Of a DNA stretch of 64,000 nt, positions 31,150 to 42,570 are shown piece by piece. The stretch's first letter is position 1; the number at the start of each line of letters is the position of its first letter. The stretch spans positions 397,120 to 461,119 of the forward strand of contig NZ_CP034852.1 in NCBI RefSeq assembly GCF_005080825.1, read 5' to 3'. The DNA is from Buchnera aphidicola (Thelaxes californica). Its GTDB lineage: Bacteria; Pseudomonadota; Gammaproteobacteria; Enterobacterales; Enterobacteriaceae. Position numbers and translations under genes: made by a program. The notes beneath the pieces were generated by a model. That model searched no databases, was not told where the DNA came from, and saw only the letters and a program-made list of their open reading frames with translations.

Positions 31150-31258
31150 TTACTCTGCTAGCGACATAATAATACCTATACACATTGAATTTGGCTGCTT
31201 TCTTCCGAACCTGACCGGGGTATTTCAACAGAATAGTATTACAGTTCTAACAGAGTAA
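31150..31258 (-). ncRNA. ffs: 4.5S RNA (signal recognition particle RNA)
   Basis: Read on the minus strand, the RNA carries the universal SRP core GGTCAGGTTCGGAAGAAAGC, followed by AGCC, with the GGAA tetraloop and asymmetric loop that bind Ffh and FtsY. The ends TTACTCTG/CAGAGTAA pair and define a hairpin of about 109 nt (E. coli 114). Compared with E. coli, one G of the conserved GGAAGGAAGC is A. It is antisense to the gap between mdlB and dnaX. Confidence 0.93.
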
Positions 31259-31411
31259 TATATATATTTTTTAATCAATTTAATGAACGTAAAAACATAT
31301 TAGTGATATAATATAAAATTATTGATCAAATGTAAACAAATAATTTTGTTTTATTTTTATTTTTATATAAATATATAAAATAAAAAATAACGAAGAGTAA
31401 TATTTAAATAT

Positions 31412-32593
31412 ATGACACATAAAATACTTTCTAAAAAATGGAGACCTCAATCTTTTCATGAAATTACAGGACAACATTTTGTTGTAAAAGCTTTAAAAAA
31501 TAGCTTAATATTAAATAAAATTCACCAAGCATGGATATTTTATGGCACTAGAGGCATAGGAAAGACTTCTTTAGCAAGAATCCTTGCTAAATCTTTAAAT
31601 TGTATAAAATTATCACAAGGAGAACCATGTAAAAAATGTTCACATTGTAAAGCAATAGAAAAAGGAAATTTTATAGATTTAATAGAAATTGATGGGGCAT
31701 CTAAAACAAAAGTAGAAGATATAAAAGAAATACTGGAAAATATTCAATATTCTCCTATACAAGGATTATATAAAATATATTTAATTGACGAAGTGCATAT
31801 GTTATCTAAACATAGTTTTCATGCTTTATTAAAAACTTTAGAAGAACCTCCAAAACATGTGAAATTTATATTAGCAACTACAGATATTAAAAAAGTTCCA
31901 GAAACTATTATTTCTCGTTGTTTAAGTTTTAGTTTAAAAACGCTTAACGAAACAGAAATATTTTGTCATATTAAAAATATTTTAAAACAAGAAAATATTG
32001 AATATGAAGAAAAAGGAATTAAAATTATAGCAGAACAATCTAAAGGTAGTATTCGAGATGCATTAAATATATTAGAACAAGCAATAGCAATAGGAAATGG
32101 AAAAGTGAATTCAATTCAAATATTTCAAATGTTTGGAATAATTGAAAATAAAATAATTTTTTTGATTACTCAATCTTTACTATTAAGAGACTTTAAATAT
32201 ATACTAAATTTTATCCAAAAAACAAAAGATTTTGAAATTAATTGGAAAGATTTGTTGATTAATATTATGAAAACAATACATCAGATAATTCTTATAAAAC
32301 ATATTAATCATCAAGAAAAAAAAAATGATTATGATAAATATCATAAAAAAAAAACTATATTCAATTTAGCTAATAGTTGTCATATGAATCAACTTCACCT
32401 ATATTATAGAATACTTATTGTAGGTTTAAAAGAAATAGAATTGGCACCTACACAAAAAATAGGAGCAGAAATGACATTACTAAGAATATTAAATATAAAA
32501 AATACTATATTTTACGACACTATTCAGTGTTATACAAAAAATTTATTTGATTCAAGCATTAATAATCATAAAAAAAATTATTCAAAAATATAA
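31412..32593 (+). CDS. dnaX: DNA polymerase III clamp-loader subunit DnaX (gamma-like)
   Basis: DnaX is the ATPase motor of the clamp loader. It has 393 residues, against 643 for E. coli tau and 431 for gamma, so only domains I-III are present. Visible: KWRPQSF, Walker A GTRGIGKTS, zinc ligands CKKCSHC, Walker B YLIDEVHML, SRC motif ISRCLSF, sensor II GSIRDALN, and the C-terminal ELAPTQKIGAEMTLLR of domain III. The tau domains that contact DnaB and the polymerase alpha subunit are missing, so E. coli-style frameshifting to make two forms is unnecessary here. AAGAGTAA lies upstream of the ATG. It precedes ybaB, as in E. coli. Confidence 0.96.
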   Translation: MTHKILSKKWRPQSFHEITGQHFVVKALKNSLILNKIHQAWIFYGTRGIGKTSLARILAKSLNCIKLSQGEPCKKCSHCKAIEKGNFIDLIEIDGASKTKVEDIKEILENIQYSPIQGLYKIYLIDEVHMLSKHSFHALLKTLEEPPKHVKFILATTDIKKVPETIISRCLSFSLKTLNETEIFCHIKNILKQENIEYEEKGIKIIAEQSKGSIRDALNILEQAIAIGNGKVNSIQIFQMFGIIENKIIFLITQSLLLRDFKYILNFIQKTKDFEINWKDLLINIMKTIHQIILIKHINHQEKKNDYDKYHKKKTIFNLANSCHMNQLHLYYRILIVGLKEIELAPTQKIGAEMTLLRILNIKNTIFYDTIQCYTKNLFDSSINNHKKNYSKI

Positions 32594-32616
32594 ATAAAAA
32601 AAAATAAAAATATCAT

Positions 32617-32634
32617 TACAACTTTTTAGTTGTA
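32617..32634. other. Small hairpin after dnaX
   Basis: A perfect 7-bp stem, TACAACT with AGTTGTA, encloses a TTTT loop 24 bases after the dnaX stop. No T run follows, so terminator function is uncertain. Confidence 0.35.
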
Positions 32635-32696
32635 TATTAAAACAACATAAAAAATAATTATGTATTCAATATACTATTTTTATAAATAGGAAAAAA

Positions 32697-33029
32697 ATGT
32701 TAAATTCAAATAATTTAAATAATTTTATTCAACAAGCACAAAATATGCAAGATAAATTAAAAAAAATTCAAAAAGATATAGAATCTTTAGAAATTACTGG
32801 AGAATCTGGAGCAGGTTTAGTAAAAGTAACATTATTTGGAAATTATAAATGTAAAAAAATAGAAATTGATAATTCTTTATTAATTAAAGAAGAAGTTGAA
32901 ATTTTAGAAGATTTAATTACTGCAGCGTTTAATGATGCTAATAGAAGAGTAACAGAAGAAAAAAATCAAAAAATAAATGAAACATCTAATAAATTTGGAG
33001 TTCCTCCAGAATTTAGTTTAAATTTATAA
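32697..33029 (+). CDS. ybaB: Nucleoid-associated protein YbaB/EbfC
   Basis: YbaB is a small dimeric DNA-binding protein of the nucleoid. It has 110 residues (E. coli 109). Matches: LNNFIQQAQNMQDKLKKIQ, GESGAGLVKVT and EDLITAAFNDA with the C-terminal GVPPEFSL-type end. AGGAAAA precedes the ATG. In E. coli it sits between dnaX and recR; recR is missing here and htpG follows 51 bases later. Confidence 0.95.
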   Translation: MLNSNNLNNFIQQAQNMQDKLKKIQKDIESLEITGESGAGLVKVTLFGNYKCKKIEIDNSLLIKEEVEILEDLITAAFNDANRRVTEEKNQKINETSNKFGVPPEFSLNL

Positions 33030-33080
33030 AATTAAAAAAATATTTCAAAAAATAATAAAAGGATATACTAAAGAACAAAC

Positions 33081-34937
33081 ATGAATACAAAAACAAAAGA
33101 AATATATAATTTTCAATCAGAGACAAAAGAAATATTAAAATTAATGATTCATTCTTTATATTCCAATAAAGAAATTTTTTTAAGAGAATTAATTGCTAAT
33201 GCTTCAGATGCTTTAGATAAAATCAGATTTTTATCTATTACTAATTCTAATTTAAATATATATAATACAAACTTGTCCATTACTATTGAATGTAATAAAA
33301 AAGAAAAAACAATAATTATCAGTGATAATGGAATTGGAATGAATAAAAAAGAAGTAATAGAAAATTTAGGAACTATTGCTAAATCTGGAACTAAAAATTT
33401 TTTATCATCTTTAAATAAAAATAATGATAATAAAACAAATCTAATTGGACAATTTGGAGTAGGTTTTTATTCTTCATTCATCGTTGCAGATCATGTAACA
33501 GTACATACAAGATCAGTACATAATTCTCCTAAAGAGGGAATTTTATGGCAATCTCATGGAACTGGAGAATATTCCATAGAATATAAAGAAAAAAAAGAAG
33601 TAGGTACTTCAGTCATTCTAAAATTAAAAGAACAAAACCAAGAATTTTTAGATCATTGGCGTCTAAAAAATATTATTCAAAAATATTCTGAATATATTAA
33701 TTTTTCAATTAATATAAAAAATGAAAAAAATGAACTAGAACAAATAAATAAAACACAAGCATTATGGACACATAAAAGAACAGAAATCAAAGAAAAACAA
33801 TATATAGAATTTTACAAAAATTTTACTAAAACGTCAGAAGATCCTTTATTATGGATACATAATCACGTTGAAGGTAATCAAACATATATACTTTTATTGT
33901 ATATACCATCAAAATTATCATCTCTTCCATGGAATCAAGATAAAAAAAATGGAATAAAATTATATATACAAAAAATTTTTATTATGGACGGTTTAGAAAC
34001 ATTATTACCAAATTACTTAAGATTTATTAAAGGTATTGTTGATTGTAATGATTTACCTTTAAATATATCTAGAGAAATACTGCAAAATAATAAAATTATC
34101 GAAATATTAAAAAAATCTATTACGAAAAAAATATTAAATGTATTAGAAAAAATTTCCGTAACTGATCAAAAAAAATATACAACTTTTTGGAAAAATTTTG
34201 GAACTATTTTTAAAGAAGGTCCAGCAGAAGATATCAATAATCGAATAACCATTCTAAAACTATTAAGATTTCATTCAATACAACATCATAATGAAGAGCA
34301 ATATATTTCTTTAGAAAATTATAAAAAAAATATGGTACCAGAACAAAAAAATATATATTTTATAACAGGAGATAATTATATATCAGCAAGTAATAGTCCA
34401 CATTTAGAAATATTTAAAAAAAATAACATTGATGTATTAATTTTGTCAGATAAAGTAGATGAATGGATGGTAAATTATTTAATCGATTTTGAAGGAATAA
34501 AATTTCAATCTGTTACAAAACATGATCAAAATTTAAATCTACTATTTAAAAATCATGATAATAAAGAAGAAATTCCAATAGAAATAAAACAACTGATTGA
34601 AAAAATTAAAAACATATTAAAAAATGAAATCAAAGATGTTCAACCAACATATAAACTAACAGATACTCCAGCAGTATTAGTACCAGATACTAATGAAATG
34701 TCTACTCAGATGGCTAAATTATTTATAGCTGTTGGTCAAAAAGTACCTCCGATCAAATATATATTAGAAATTAATCCAAAACATTTTTTAATAAAAAAAA
34801 TGTCAAAAATGACTGATGAAAAAGAAATAACATTATGGATTCAAATGTTATTTGATCAAACAGTATTAATTGAAAAAGGAAGTGTAGATAATCCAAATGC
34901 TTTTATTGCACGCATTAATCACATATTAAACTTCTAA
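33081..34937 (+). CDS. htpG: Chaperone HtpG (bacterial Hsp90)
   Basis: HtpG is the ATP-dependent Hsp90 homodimer. It has 618 residues (E. coli 624). The N-terminal GHKL ATP site shows ELIANASDALDKIRF, DNGIGM, GTIAKSGT and GQFGVGFYSSF. The middle domain has RFIKGIVDCNDLPLNISRE. The C-terminal dimerisation domain ends near FIARINHIL. It is preceded by AAAGGATA about 17 bases upstream, farther than usual. I see no unambiguous sigma-32 promoter in the 51-base gap after ybaB. Confidence 0.97.
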   Translation: MNTKTKEIYNFQSETKEILKLMIHSLYSNKEIFLRELIANASDALDKIRFLSITNSNLNIYNTNLSITIECNKKEKTIIISDNGIGMNKKEVIENLGTIAKSGTKNFLSSLNKNNDNKTNLIGQFGVGFYSSFIVADHVTVHTRSVHNSPKEGILWQSHGTGEYSIEYKEKKEVGTSVILKLKEQNQEFLDHWRLKNIIQKYSEYINFSINIKNEKNELEQINKTQALWTHKRTEIKEKQYIEFYKNFTKTSEDPLLWIHNHVEGNQTYILLLYIPSKLSSLPWNQDKKNGIKLYIQKIFIMDGLETLLPNYLRFIKGIVDCNDLPLNISREILQNNKIIEILKKSITKKILNVLEKISVTDQKKYTTFWKNFGTIFKEGPAEDINNRITILKLLRFHSIQHHNEEQYISLENYKKNMVPEQKNIYFITGDNYISASNSPHLEIFKKNNIDVLILSDKVDEWMVNYLIDFEGIKFQSVTKHDQNLNLLFKNHDNKEEIPIEIKQLIEKIKNILKNEIKDVQPTYKLTDTPAVLVPDTNEMSTQMAKLFIAVGQKVPPIKYILEINPKHFLIKKMSKMTDEKEITLWIQMLFDQTVLIEKGSVDNPNAFIARINHILNF

Positions 34938-34978
34938 TTATATAATTATTAATAATAAGAAAGAGAAAAGAAAATCAT

Positions 34979-35608
34979 ATGCACATTATTATACTTGGAG
35001 CTCCAGGTAGTGGAAAAGGAACACAATCAAATTTTATTAGTAATAAATTAAATTTACCAATTATTTCTACAAGCAAATTATTAAAAATAGAAGTATACAA
35101 AAATTCAAAAAATAGTAAAACTATTTCTCATAGTATAAAAAATGGATTGTTAGTTTCAAATCAAATTGTAATTAAATTAATAAAAAAAAGATTAAAAGAA
35201 AAAGATTGTAAAAATGGTTTTATATTAGATGGATTTCCAAGAACAGTGGAACAAGCAGATTCTATAGAATCTGCTTCTATATCTATAGATATAGTTATTT
35301 TATTACAAATTCAAAAAAAAAATCTGATAAAGAGATTGTTAGGAAGAAAAATTCACCTTAAATCTGGAAGAATATATCATGATATATTTTCTCCTCCATT
35401 ACAAAAAAATAAAGATGATATAACTGGAGAACCGCTAAATAAAAGAATAGATGATACATTAGATGTTATAGAAAAAAGGATTCAAGAATATGAAAAAACA
35501 ACTGTACCATTAATTAAATATTATGAAAAGAAAAAAAAAATATATAAAATTAATGGAGAATTACCAATACACAATATTAATAAAAAAATATTCAATTTAT
35601 TTGAATAA
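34979..35608 (+). CDS. adk: Adenylate kinase
   Basis: Adenylate kinase interconverts ATP, ADP and AMP. It has 209 residues (E. coli 214). P-loop GAPGSGKGT is intact, as are the AMP lid arginine in DGFPRT, the LID segment GRIYHDIF and the arginines of NKRIDD and EKRIQEY. Around the AMP site, E. coli ISTGDMLR reads ISTSKLLK here: the AMP-contacting Arg becomes Lys, a conservative change. It follows htpG by 41 bases. The downstream tRNA-Arg is on the other strand. Confidence 0.96.
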   Translation: MHIIILGAPGSGKGTQSNFISNKLNLPIISTSKLLKIEVYKNSKNSKTISHSIKNGLLVSNQIVIKLIKKRLKEKDCKNGFILDGFPRTVEQADSIESASISIDIVILLQIQKKNLIKRLLGRKIHLKSGRIYHDIFSPPLQKNKDDITGEPLNKRIDDTLDVIEKRIQEYEKTTVPLIKYYEKKKKIYKINGELPIHNINKKIFNLFE

Positions 35609-35640
35609 TAAATAATTTAATTAATTTAATTAAAATTTTT

Positions 35641-35714
35641 TGCACTCTACAAGATTCGAACTTGTGACCTACGGCTTAGAAGGCCGTTGCTCTATCCAGC
35701 TGAGCTAAGAGTGC
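35641..35714 (-). tRNA. argU: tRNA-Arg (UCU)
   Basis: The minus-strand cloverleaf starts GCACTCTTAGCTCAG, has anticodon loop CTTCTAA (UCU) and the TTCGAAT T-loop, and ends with discriminator A. No CCA is encoded, so the CCA-adding enzyme must complete it. The position next to folD matches argU of E. coli. AGA is expected to be a dominant arginine codon in this AT-rich genome, so this tRNA is important. Confidence 0.96.
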
Positions 35715-35736
35715 GTCAATAAAAATATTTATATTT

Positions 35737-35766
35737 ATTATACTATATTTTTTATATAAAAAACAA
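35737..35766 (-). promoter_or_regulatory. Sigma-70 promoter of tRNA-Arg
   Basis: On the minus strand, TTGTTT (35761-35766) and TATAAT (35737-35742) are separated by 18 bases. The -10 ends 22 bases before the tRNA 5' end. The perfect -10 and its location support the call. Confidence 0.65.
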
Positions 35767-35825
35767 TTTGTTATACCAAAATAATCAATTATAAATTAAC
35801 CATAACTAAAAAAATAAAAAATAAA

Positions 35826-36680
35826 ATGTTAAAAAAAATCATTAATGGAAATATCATTTCTTTAGAAATAAGAAATAAAATAAAAATAAAAGTAAAACAA
35901 AAAATAAGAGAAGGACATCGTCCACCTGGTCTAGCAGTAATATTAATTGGAAATAATACTTCTTCAAAAATATATATTGAAAATAAAACAAAAGCTTGTC
36001 AACAAATTGGAATTTTGTCAAAAAATTGGTTCTTACCAGAAAATACTTCAGAAACAGAACTACTTAATTTAATTAAACAATTAAATACAGATACTTCTAT
36101 AGATGGAATATTAGTACAATTACCTTTTCCTAAAAGTATTAATCCTCAAAATATTTTTAGTAGTATTCATCCTAAAAAAGATGTAGATGGTTTTCATCCT
36201 TATAATATTGGATGTTTATTCCAAAAAACACCAAAATTAAGACCTTGTACCCCAAAAGGTATTATGTTGTTACTACAATATTTTAATATTCACATGCATG
36301 GAATGCATGCAGTAATTTTAGGAGCATCAAATATAGTTGGAAGACCAATGTGTATGGAATTATTATTAGCTGGTTGTACTACAACAGTTACTCATCGTTT
36401 TACTAAAAATATTTCACATCATATTAATCAAGCAGATATATTAGTTGTAGCAATTGGTCAATCAAATTTTGTAAAAGGGGAATGGTTAAAAAAAGGAGTA
36501 ATTGTTATTGATGCAGGAATTAATCAATTACAAGATGGAACAATTACAGGAGATGTAGATTTTAATTCTGCTCTTGAAAAATGTTCATTGATTACTCCTG
36601 TTCCAGGAGGAGTTGGACCAATGACAATTACAGCTTTGTTATTAAATACAATAGAATCTTATGAATCAAATGTGATTTAA
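35826..36680 (+). CDS. folD: Bifunctional methylenetetrahydrofolate dehydrogenase/cyclohydrolase
   Basis: FolD oxidises methylene-THF to methenyl-THF and hydrolyses it to 10-formyl-THF, the formyl donor for Fmt encoded later in this window. It has 284 residues (E. coli 288). The active-site Tyr and Lys are in SSKIYIENK. KDVDGFHPYN, RPCTPKGIM, the NADP site GASNIVGRPM and PVPGGVGPMT are all intact. It converges with cysS with 5 bases between stops and no visible terminator. Confidence 0.97.
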   Translation: MLKKIINGNIISLEIRNKIKIKVKQKIREGHRPPGLAVILIGNNTSSKIYIENKTKACQQIGILSKNWFLPENTSETELLNLIKQLNTDTSIDGILVQLPFPKSINPQNIFSSIHPKKDVDGFHPYNIGCLFQKTPKLRPCTPKGIMLLLQYFNIHMHGMHAVILGASNIVGRPMCMELLLAGCTTTVTHRFTKNISHHINQADILVVAIGQSNFVKGEWLKKGVIVIDAGINQLQDGTITGDVDFNSALEKCSLITPVPGGVGPMTITALLLNTIESYESNVI

Positions 36681-36685
36681 AAAAT

Positions 36686-38083
36686 CTATAAATAATACCA
36701 TGAAGTGCAATTATTATTATCTTTTAGATTAATTCCTAAAAATTTGAGTTTTTTTCTAATTACATCAGCTTTTTTCCATTTTTTATATAGACGAGCGTGT
36801 TGTCTAATTGTAATTAATAATTCAATTTTTTGTATACTTATTGGTAAATATAAATATTTCTTTTTTAAAAATATATGAGGATTATAAAATAAAATTCCTA
36901 AAATATTTCCTATAGTTTTTAATTTTAAAGCTAATTGATATACTTTAAATTTATTAGTACTTTTTAAAATATTTATTTGTTTAACTATTTTAAACATCAT
37001 AGATAATACATGAGGAGTATTAAAATCTGAATCCATGATTTTTTTAAATAATGTATAATCATTATTTTGAAGATCTTTATTACACACATTTAATGTTTCA
37101 TAAAAATTGATATCTGACAGTACCGTATATAAACGGTACATAGCACTTGTTGCTTGATTTAACTTTGATTCCACATAATTTAAAGGTTTTCTATAATGTT
37201 GAGATAAAATATAAAATCGAATAATTTCTGGATCATACTTTTGCAATAAAGTATTTAATCGAATTGTATTATTTAAAGATTTAGACATTTTTTGATTATT
37301 TATCAAAACAGAACCTACATGCATCCAATAATTAACATATTTTTTCCCATAAAAACAATCAGATTGTGCTTTTTCATTTTCATGATGAGGAAATAATAAA
37401 TCTATTCCTCCTCCATGTATATCACAATTTTTTTTTAAATATATTGAACTAATAGCAGAACATTCGATATGCCATCCAGGTCTTCCTTTTCCCCATGGAG
37501 ATAACCAAAAAGGTTCATTCAATTTAGATTTTTTCCATAACACAAAATCTAATTCATTGTTTTTATACAAAACTCTATTATTTTTTTTGAATGATTTTAT
37601 TTTTGATAAAATTTGATTTGATAAATTACCATAATGTTCACAACGATTAATAGAAAAATTTACATCACCATTTTTTGATATATAAGCAAAATTTTTTTTT
37701 AATAAACTATTAATCATACATATAATTTCATTAATATGATGAGTCACTAAAGGTTCTTTGTCTGGTTTCAACATATTTAAAAGTTTAAAATCTTGATTCA
37801 TACTATGAATAGTTTTTTCAACTATTTTTTTGTAATTAATTTTTTCTTTTAAAGATTTATTTATTATTTTATCATCAATATCGGTAATATTACGAATATA
37901 ATTCACTTTATAACCAATAAATTTTAAATATCGCACCACAACATCAAAAAATATAAATGTTCTACCATGTCCAATATGACAATGATCATATGCAGTAATT
38001 CCACATACATACAAATTAATTTTTTTATTATTACTTAAGAATACTTCTTCTTGATTATTTAAAGAATTAAATATTTTCAACAT
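36686..38083 (-). CDS. cysS: Cysteinyl-tRNA synthetase
   Basis: CysS charges tRNA-Cys. It has 465 residues (E. coli 461). Class I motifs: HIGH variant HIGHGRTF, and KMSKSLNN. Zinc ligands occur in YVCGITAYDHCHIG, WHIECSA and HGGGIDLLFPHHENE. It starts with ATG at 38083 and is divergent from ybeD, with a 147-base shared upstream region. A short imperfect inverted repeat (GTACCGTATATAAACGGTAC) lies inside the coding region near 37120 and encodes ordinary residues. Confidence 0.97.
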   Translation of the reverse strand: MLKIFNSLNNQEEVFLSNNKKINLYVCGITAYDHCHIGHGRTFIFFDVVVRYLKFIGYKVNYIRNITDIDDKIINKSLKEKINYKKIVEKTIHSMNQDFKLLNMLKPDKEPLVTHHINEIICMINSLLKKNFAYISKNGDVNFSINRCEHYGNLSNQILSKIKSFKKNNRVLYKNNELDFVLWKKSKLNEPFWLSPWGKGRPGWHIECSAISSIYLKKNCDIHGGGIDLLFPHHENEKAQSDCFYGKKYVNYWMHVGSVLINNQKMSKSLNNTIRLNTLLQKYDPEIIRFYILSQHYRKPLNYVESKLNQATSAMYRLYTVLSDINFYETLNVCNKDLQNNDYTLFKKIMDSDFNTPHVLSMMFKIVKQINILKSTNKFKVYQLALKLKTIGNILGILFYNPHIFLKKKYLYLPISIQKIELLITIRQHARLYKKWKKADVIRKKLKFLGINLKDNNNCTSWYYL

Positions 38084-38230
38084 ACACTATCTCGATATTT
38101 TTAATCTTAAAAATAAAACTTTTTTAAATTTATTAATGATAATTAAAATAAATAGAAATTAAAATAGTGATTTTTGATTATTATTGATATAATAAAAAAT
38201 AAATTTTTATAAAAAAAGGAAGAAAAAATA

Positions 38231-38494
38231 ATGAAAAATAAATTAGAAAATTTATTACAATTTCCCTGTTCATTTACTTATAAAGTGATTGGTCTTGCAC
38301 ATCCTGAATTAATTAATAATGTAATTAAAAGAATTCAAATATATATTCCAGGAGATTATACACCTGTAATCAAATCTAGTAATAAGGGAAATTATATTTC
38401 TATTGCAGTGACAGTGTTTGCAAAAAACTTTTATGAAATAGAAAATTTATATTTAGAGTTAAGTAAAATTAATATGGTAAAAATAGTATTATAA
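38231..38494 (+). CDS. ybeD: YbeD (UPF0250/DUF493 family)
   Basis: This 87-residue protein matches the E. coli YbeD length and pattern: LLQFPCSFTYKVIG at the N-terminus and the ISIAVTVFAKN strand. The fold is an ACT-like alpha-beta sandwich; its molecular role is unclear. AAGGAAG gives a strong ribosome binding site. In E. coli it lies beside lipB and not far from cspE. lipB and lipA are absent here. Confidence 0.93.
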   Translation: MKNKLENLLQFPCSFTYKVIGLAHPELINNVIKRIQIYIPGDYTPVIKSSNKGNYISIAVTVFAKNFYEIENLYLELSKINMVKIVL

Positions 38495-38500
38495 GAAATT

Positions 38501-38543
38501 TTTCATTTGAAAAAGACTTTATACAGGTCTATTTCAAATGAAA
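38501..38543. terminator. Hairpin between convergent ybeD and cspE
   Basis: A 17-bp stem with one mismatch (38501-38517 with 38527-38543) encloses a 9-base loop between two converging genes. It could terminate both. There is no strong T tract after either arm, so efficiency is uncertain. Confidence 0.5.
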
Positions 38544-38586
38544 TAAAATATGCTACTTCTCTGAATCTAACTTTTTTTTGATATTT

Positions 38587-38796
38587 TTATAAACTGATAA
38601 CGTTAGTAGCGGATGGTCCTTTTACTCCTTCAGTAATTTCAAATTCAACACTTTGACCTTCTGCTAATGTTTTAAATCCATTACTTTGAATTGCTGAAAA
38701 ATGTACAAAAACATCTTTACTACCATCTTCAGGAGTAATAAAACCAAAACCTTTAGATTCATTAAACCACTTAACATTACCTTTAATCTTGGACAT
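38587..38796 (-). CDS. cspE: Cold-shock-family RNA chaperone CspE
   Basis: CspE binds single-stranded RNA, melts structure and acts as a transcription antiterminator. It has 69 residues and is almost identical to E. coli CspE, with RNP1 KGFGFI and RNP2 VFVHFSAI. The first half is unchanged, which is exceptional in this eroded genome. [11 protein letters not shown] at the end fits CspE rather than CspC. AAAGGTAA precedes the ATG. Strong conservation suggests high expression and strong selection. Confidence 0.94.
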   Translation of the reverse strand: MSKIKGNVKWFNESKGFGFITPEDGSKDVFVHFSAIQSNGFKTLAEGQSVEFEITEGVKGPSATNVISL

Positions 38797-38884
38797 CTAT
38801 ATTACCTTTAACTAGAAAAATATACATTAAATATTAATTAATAAAAAAATTAATATTTTTGATTCAAAAAAAAATAAAAAATAC

Positions 38885-38928
38885 TAAAAAAATAATAAAA
38901 ATATTAAAAATAATTATCATTTTATTAT
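38885..38928 (-). terminator. Possible terminator of the 23S-5S transcript
   Basis: Read on the minus strand about 33 bases after 5S, a 9-bp A/T stem (38920-38928 with 38892-38900) is followed by a run of seven T. Shape and position fit an intrinsic terminator, but it has no G-C pairs. Confidence 0.4.
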
Positions 38929-38960
38929 GTTTTAATAAAAACAAAAAATTTATTTTAAAA

Positions 38961-39076
38961 CCTGGCAATTTCCTACTCTCACACGGGGAGACCCCGTAAT
39001 ACCATCGGCGTTATAGCGTTTCACTTCTGAGTTCGGTATGGTTTCAGGTGGTTCCACTACACTATTGTTACCAGGT
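38961..39076 (-). rRNA. rrf: 5S ribosomal RNA
   Basis: Read on the minus strand, it begins ACCTGGTAACAATAG and includes the conserved core CCATACCGAACTCAGAAGTG and the ACGCCGATGGTA loop. The terminal stem is closed by CCTGG/CCAGG. It is about 116 nt. It follows 23S by about 130 bases of AT-rich spacer with no tRNA in between. Confidence 0.95.
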
Positions 39077-39190
39077 TTTAAAAAAAACTTAAATTATTAT
39101 AAATAATTTTTTATTATTATTTATAATAATATATAAATTTCGGTATAACAAGCTAAACATTTTTATATAAAAATATTTTAAAAATTAAAA

Positions 39191-39206
39191 CATCTCTGGT
39201 GTTGCA

Positions 39207-39214
<8 letters not shown>
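39191..39214 (-). repeat. 3' arm of the 23S rRNA processing stem
   Basis: This 24-base segment is complementary to 42212-42235 with a single mismatch. The pair closes the 23S rRNA precursor into a long stem, the normal RNase III processing substrate. Confidence 0.8.
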
Positions 39215-42211
<2,997 letters not shown>

Positions 42212-42221
<10 letters not shown>

Positions 42222-42235
42222 CAACACCACAGATG
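42212..42235 (-). repeat. 5' arm of the 23S rRNA processing stem
   Basis: It is the complement of 39191-39214 (23 of 24 bases) and forms the precursor stem around the 23S 5' end. Confidence 0.8.
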
Positions 42236-42382
42236 TCTCAAGAATTAGTTAAAATTTTTAAATTTAGCTTGTTCCGATTTTTTAAAGAGCAATTTTTAAT
42301 CAAAATATTTTTTAATTTAAATAACAATAACACATTATTTTCAAACAGTACAGAATTAATTTTCATTTTATGAAAAAAATTT

Positions 42383-42455
42383 TGTCCCCTAGGGGATTTG
42401 AACCCCTGTTGCCGCCGTGAAAGGGCGGTGTCCTAGTCCTCTAGACGAAGGGGAC
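42383..42455 (-). tRNA. tRNA-Glu (UUC)
   Basis: The minus-strand cloverleaf starts GTCCCCTTCGTCTAGAGG, has anticodon loop CTTTCAC (UUC) and the TTCAAAT T-loop, and ends with discriminator A. No CCA is encoded. It is the first gene of the tRNA-Glu-23S-5S transcript, a residue of the E. coli 16S-tRNA-Glu-23S-5S operon that lost its 16S. Confidence 0.96.
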
Positions 42456-42489
42456 ATATAATTTTAAAATATTTTAATACTAAAAATTC

Positions 42490-42518
42490 ATTTTTTCATA
42501 TTCTGATTTATTAGTCAA
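42490..42518 (-). promoter_or_regulatory. Candidate promoter of the tRNA-Glu-23S-5S operon
   Basis: On the minus strand, TTGACT (42513-42518) is followed after 17 bases by AAAAAT (42490-42495), 34 bases upstream of the tRNA. The -35 matches five of six consensus bases; the -10 matches four of six. A separate promoter is needed because the operon is cut off from 16S. Confidence 0.45.
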
Positions 42519-42538
42519 GTTGTTATTTATTTATATAT

Positions 42539-42570
42539 TAAATAAATAAATTATTAAATAAATAAATTAT
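42539..42570. repeat. Two tandem 16-bp AT repeats
   Basis: The unit TTAAATAAATAAATTA occurs twice in direct succession just upstream of the rRNA promoter and reaches the aroE stop. It is probably a replication-slippage product; an UP-element-like effect on the rRNA promoter is possible but unproven. Confidence 0.6.

Noticed and set aside
37110-37145. Palindrome with GTACCGT/ACGGTAC inside cysS
   Set aside because: It encodes conserved-looking CysS residues (YRLYTVLSD) and is most simply a coincidence of codon use.
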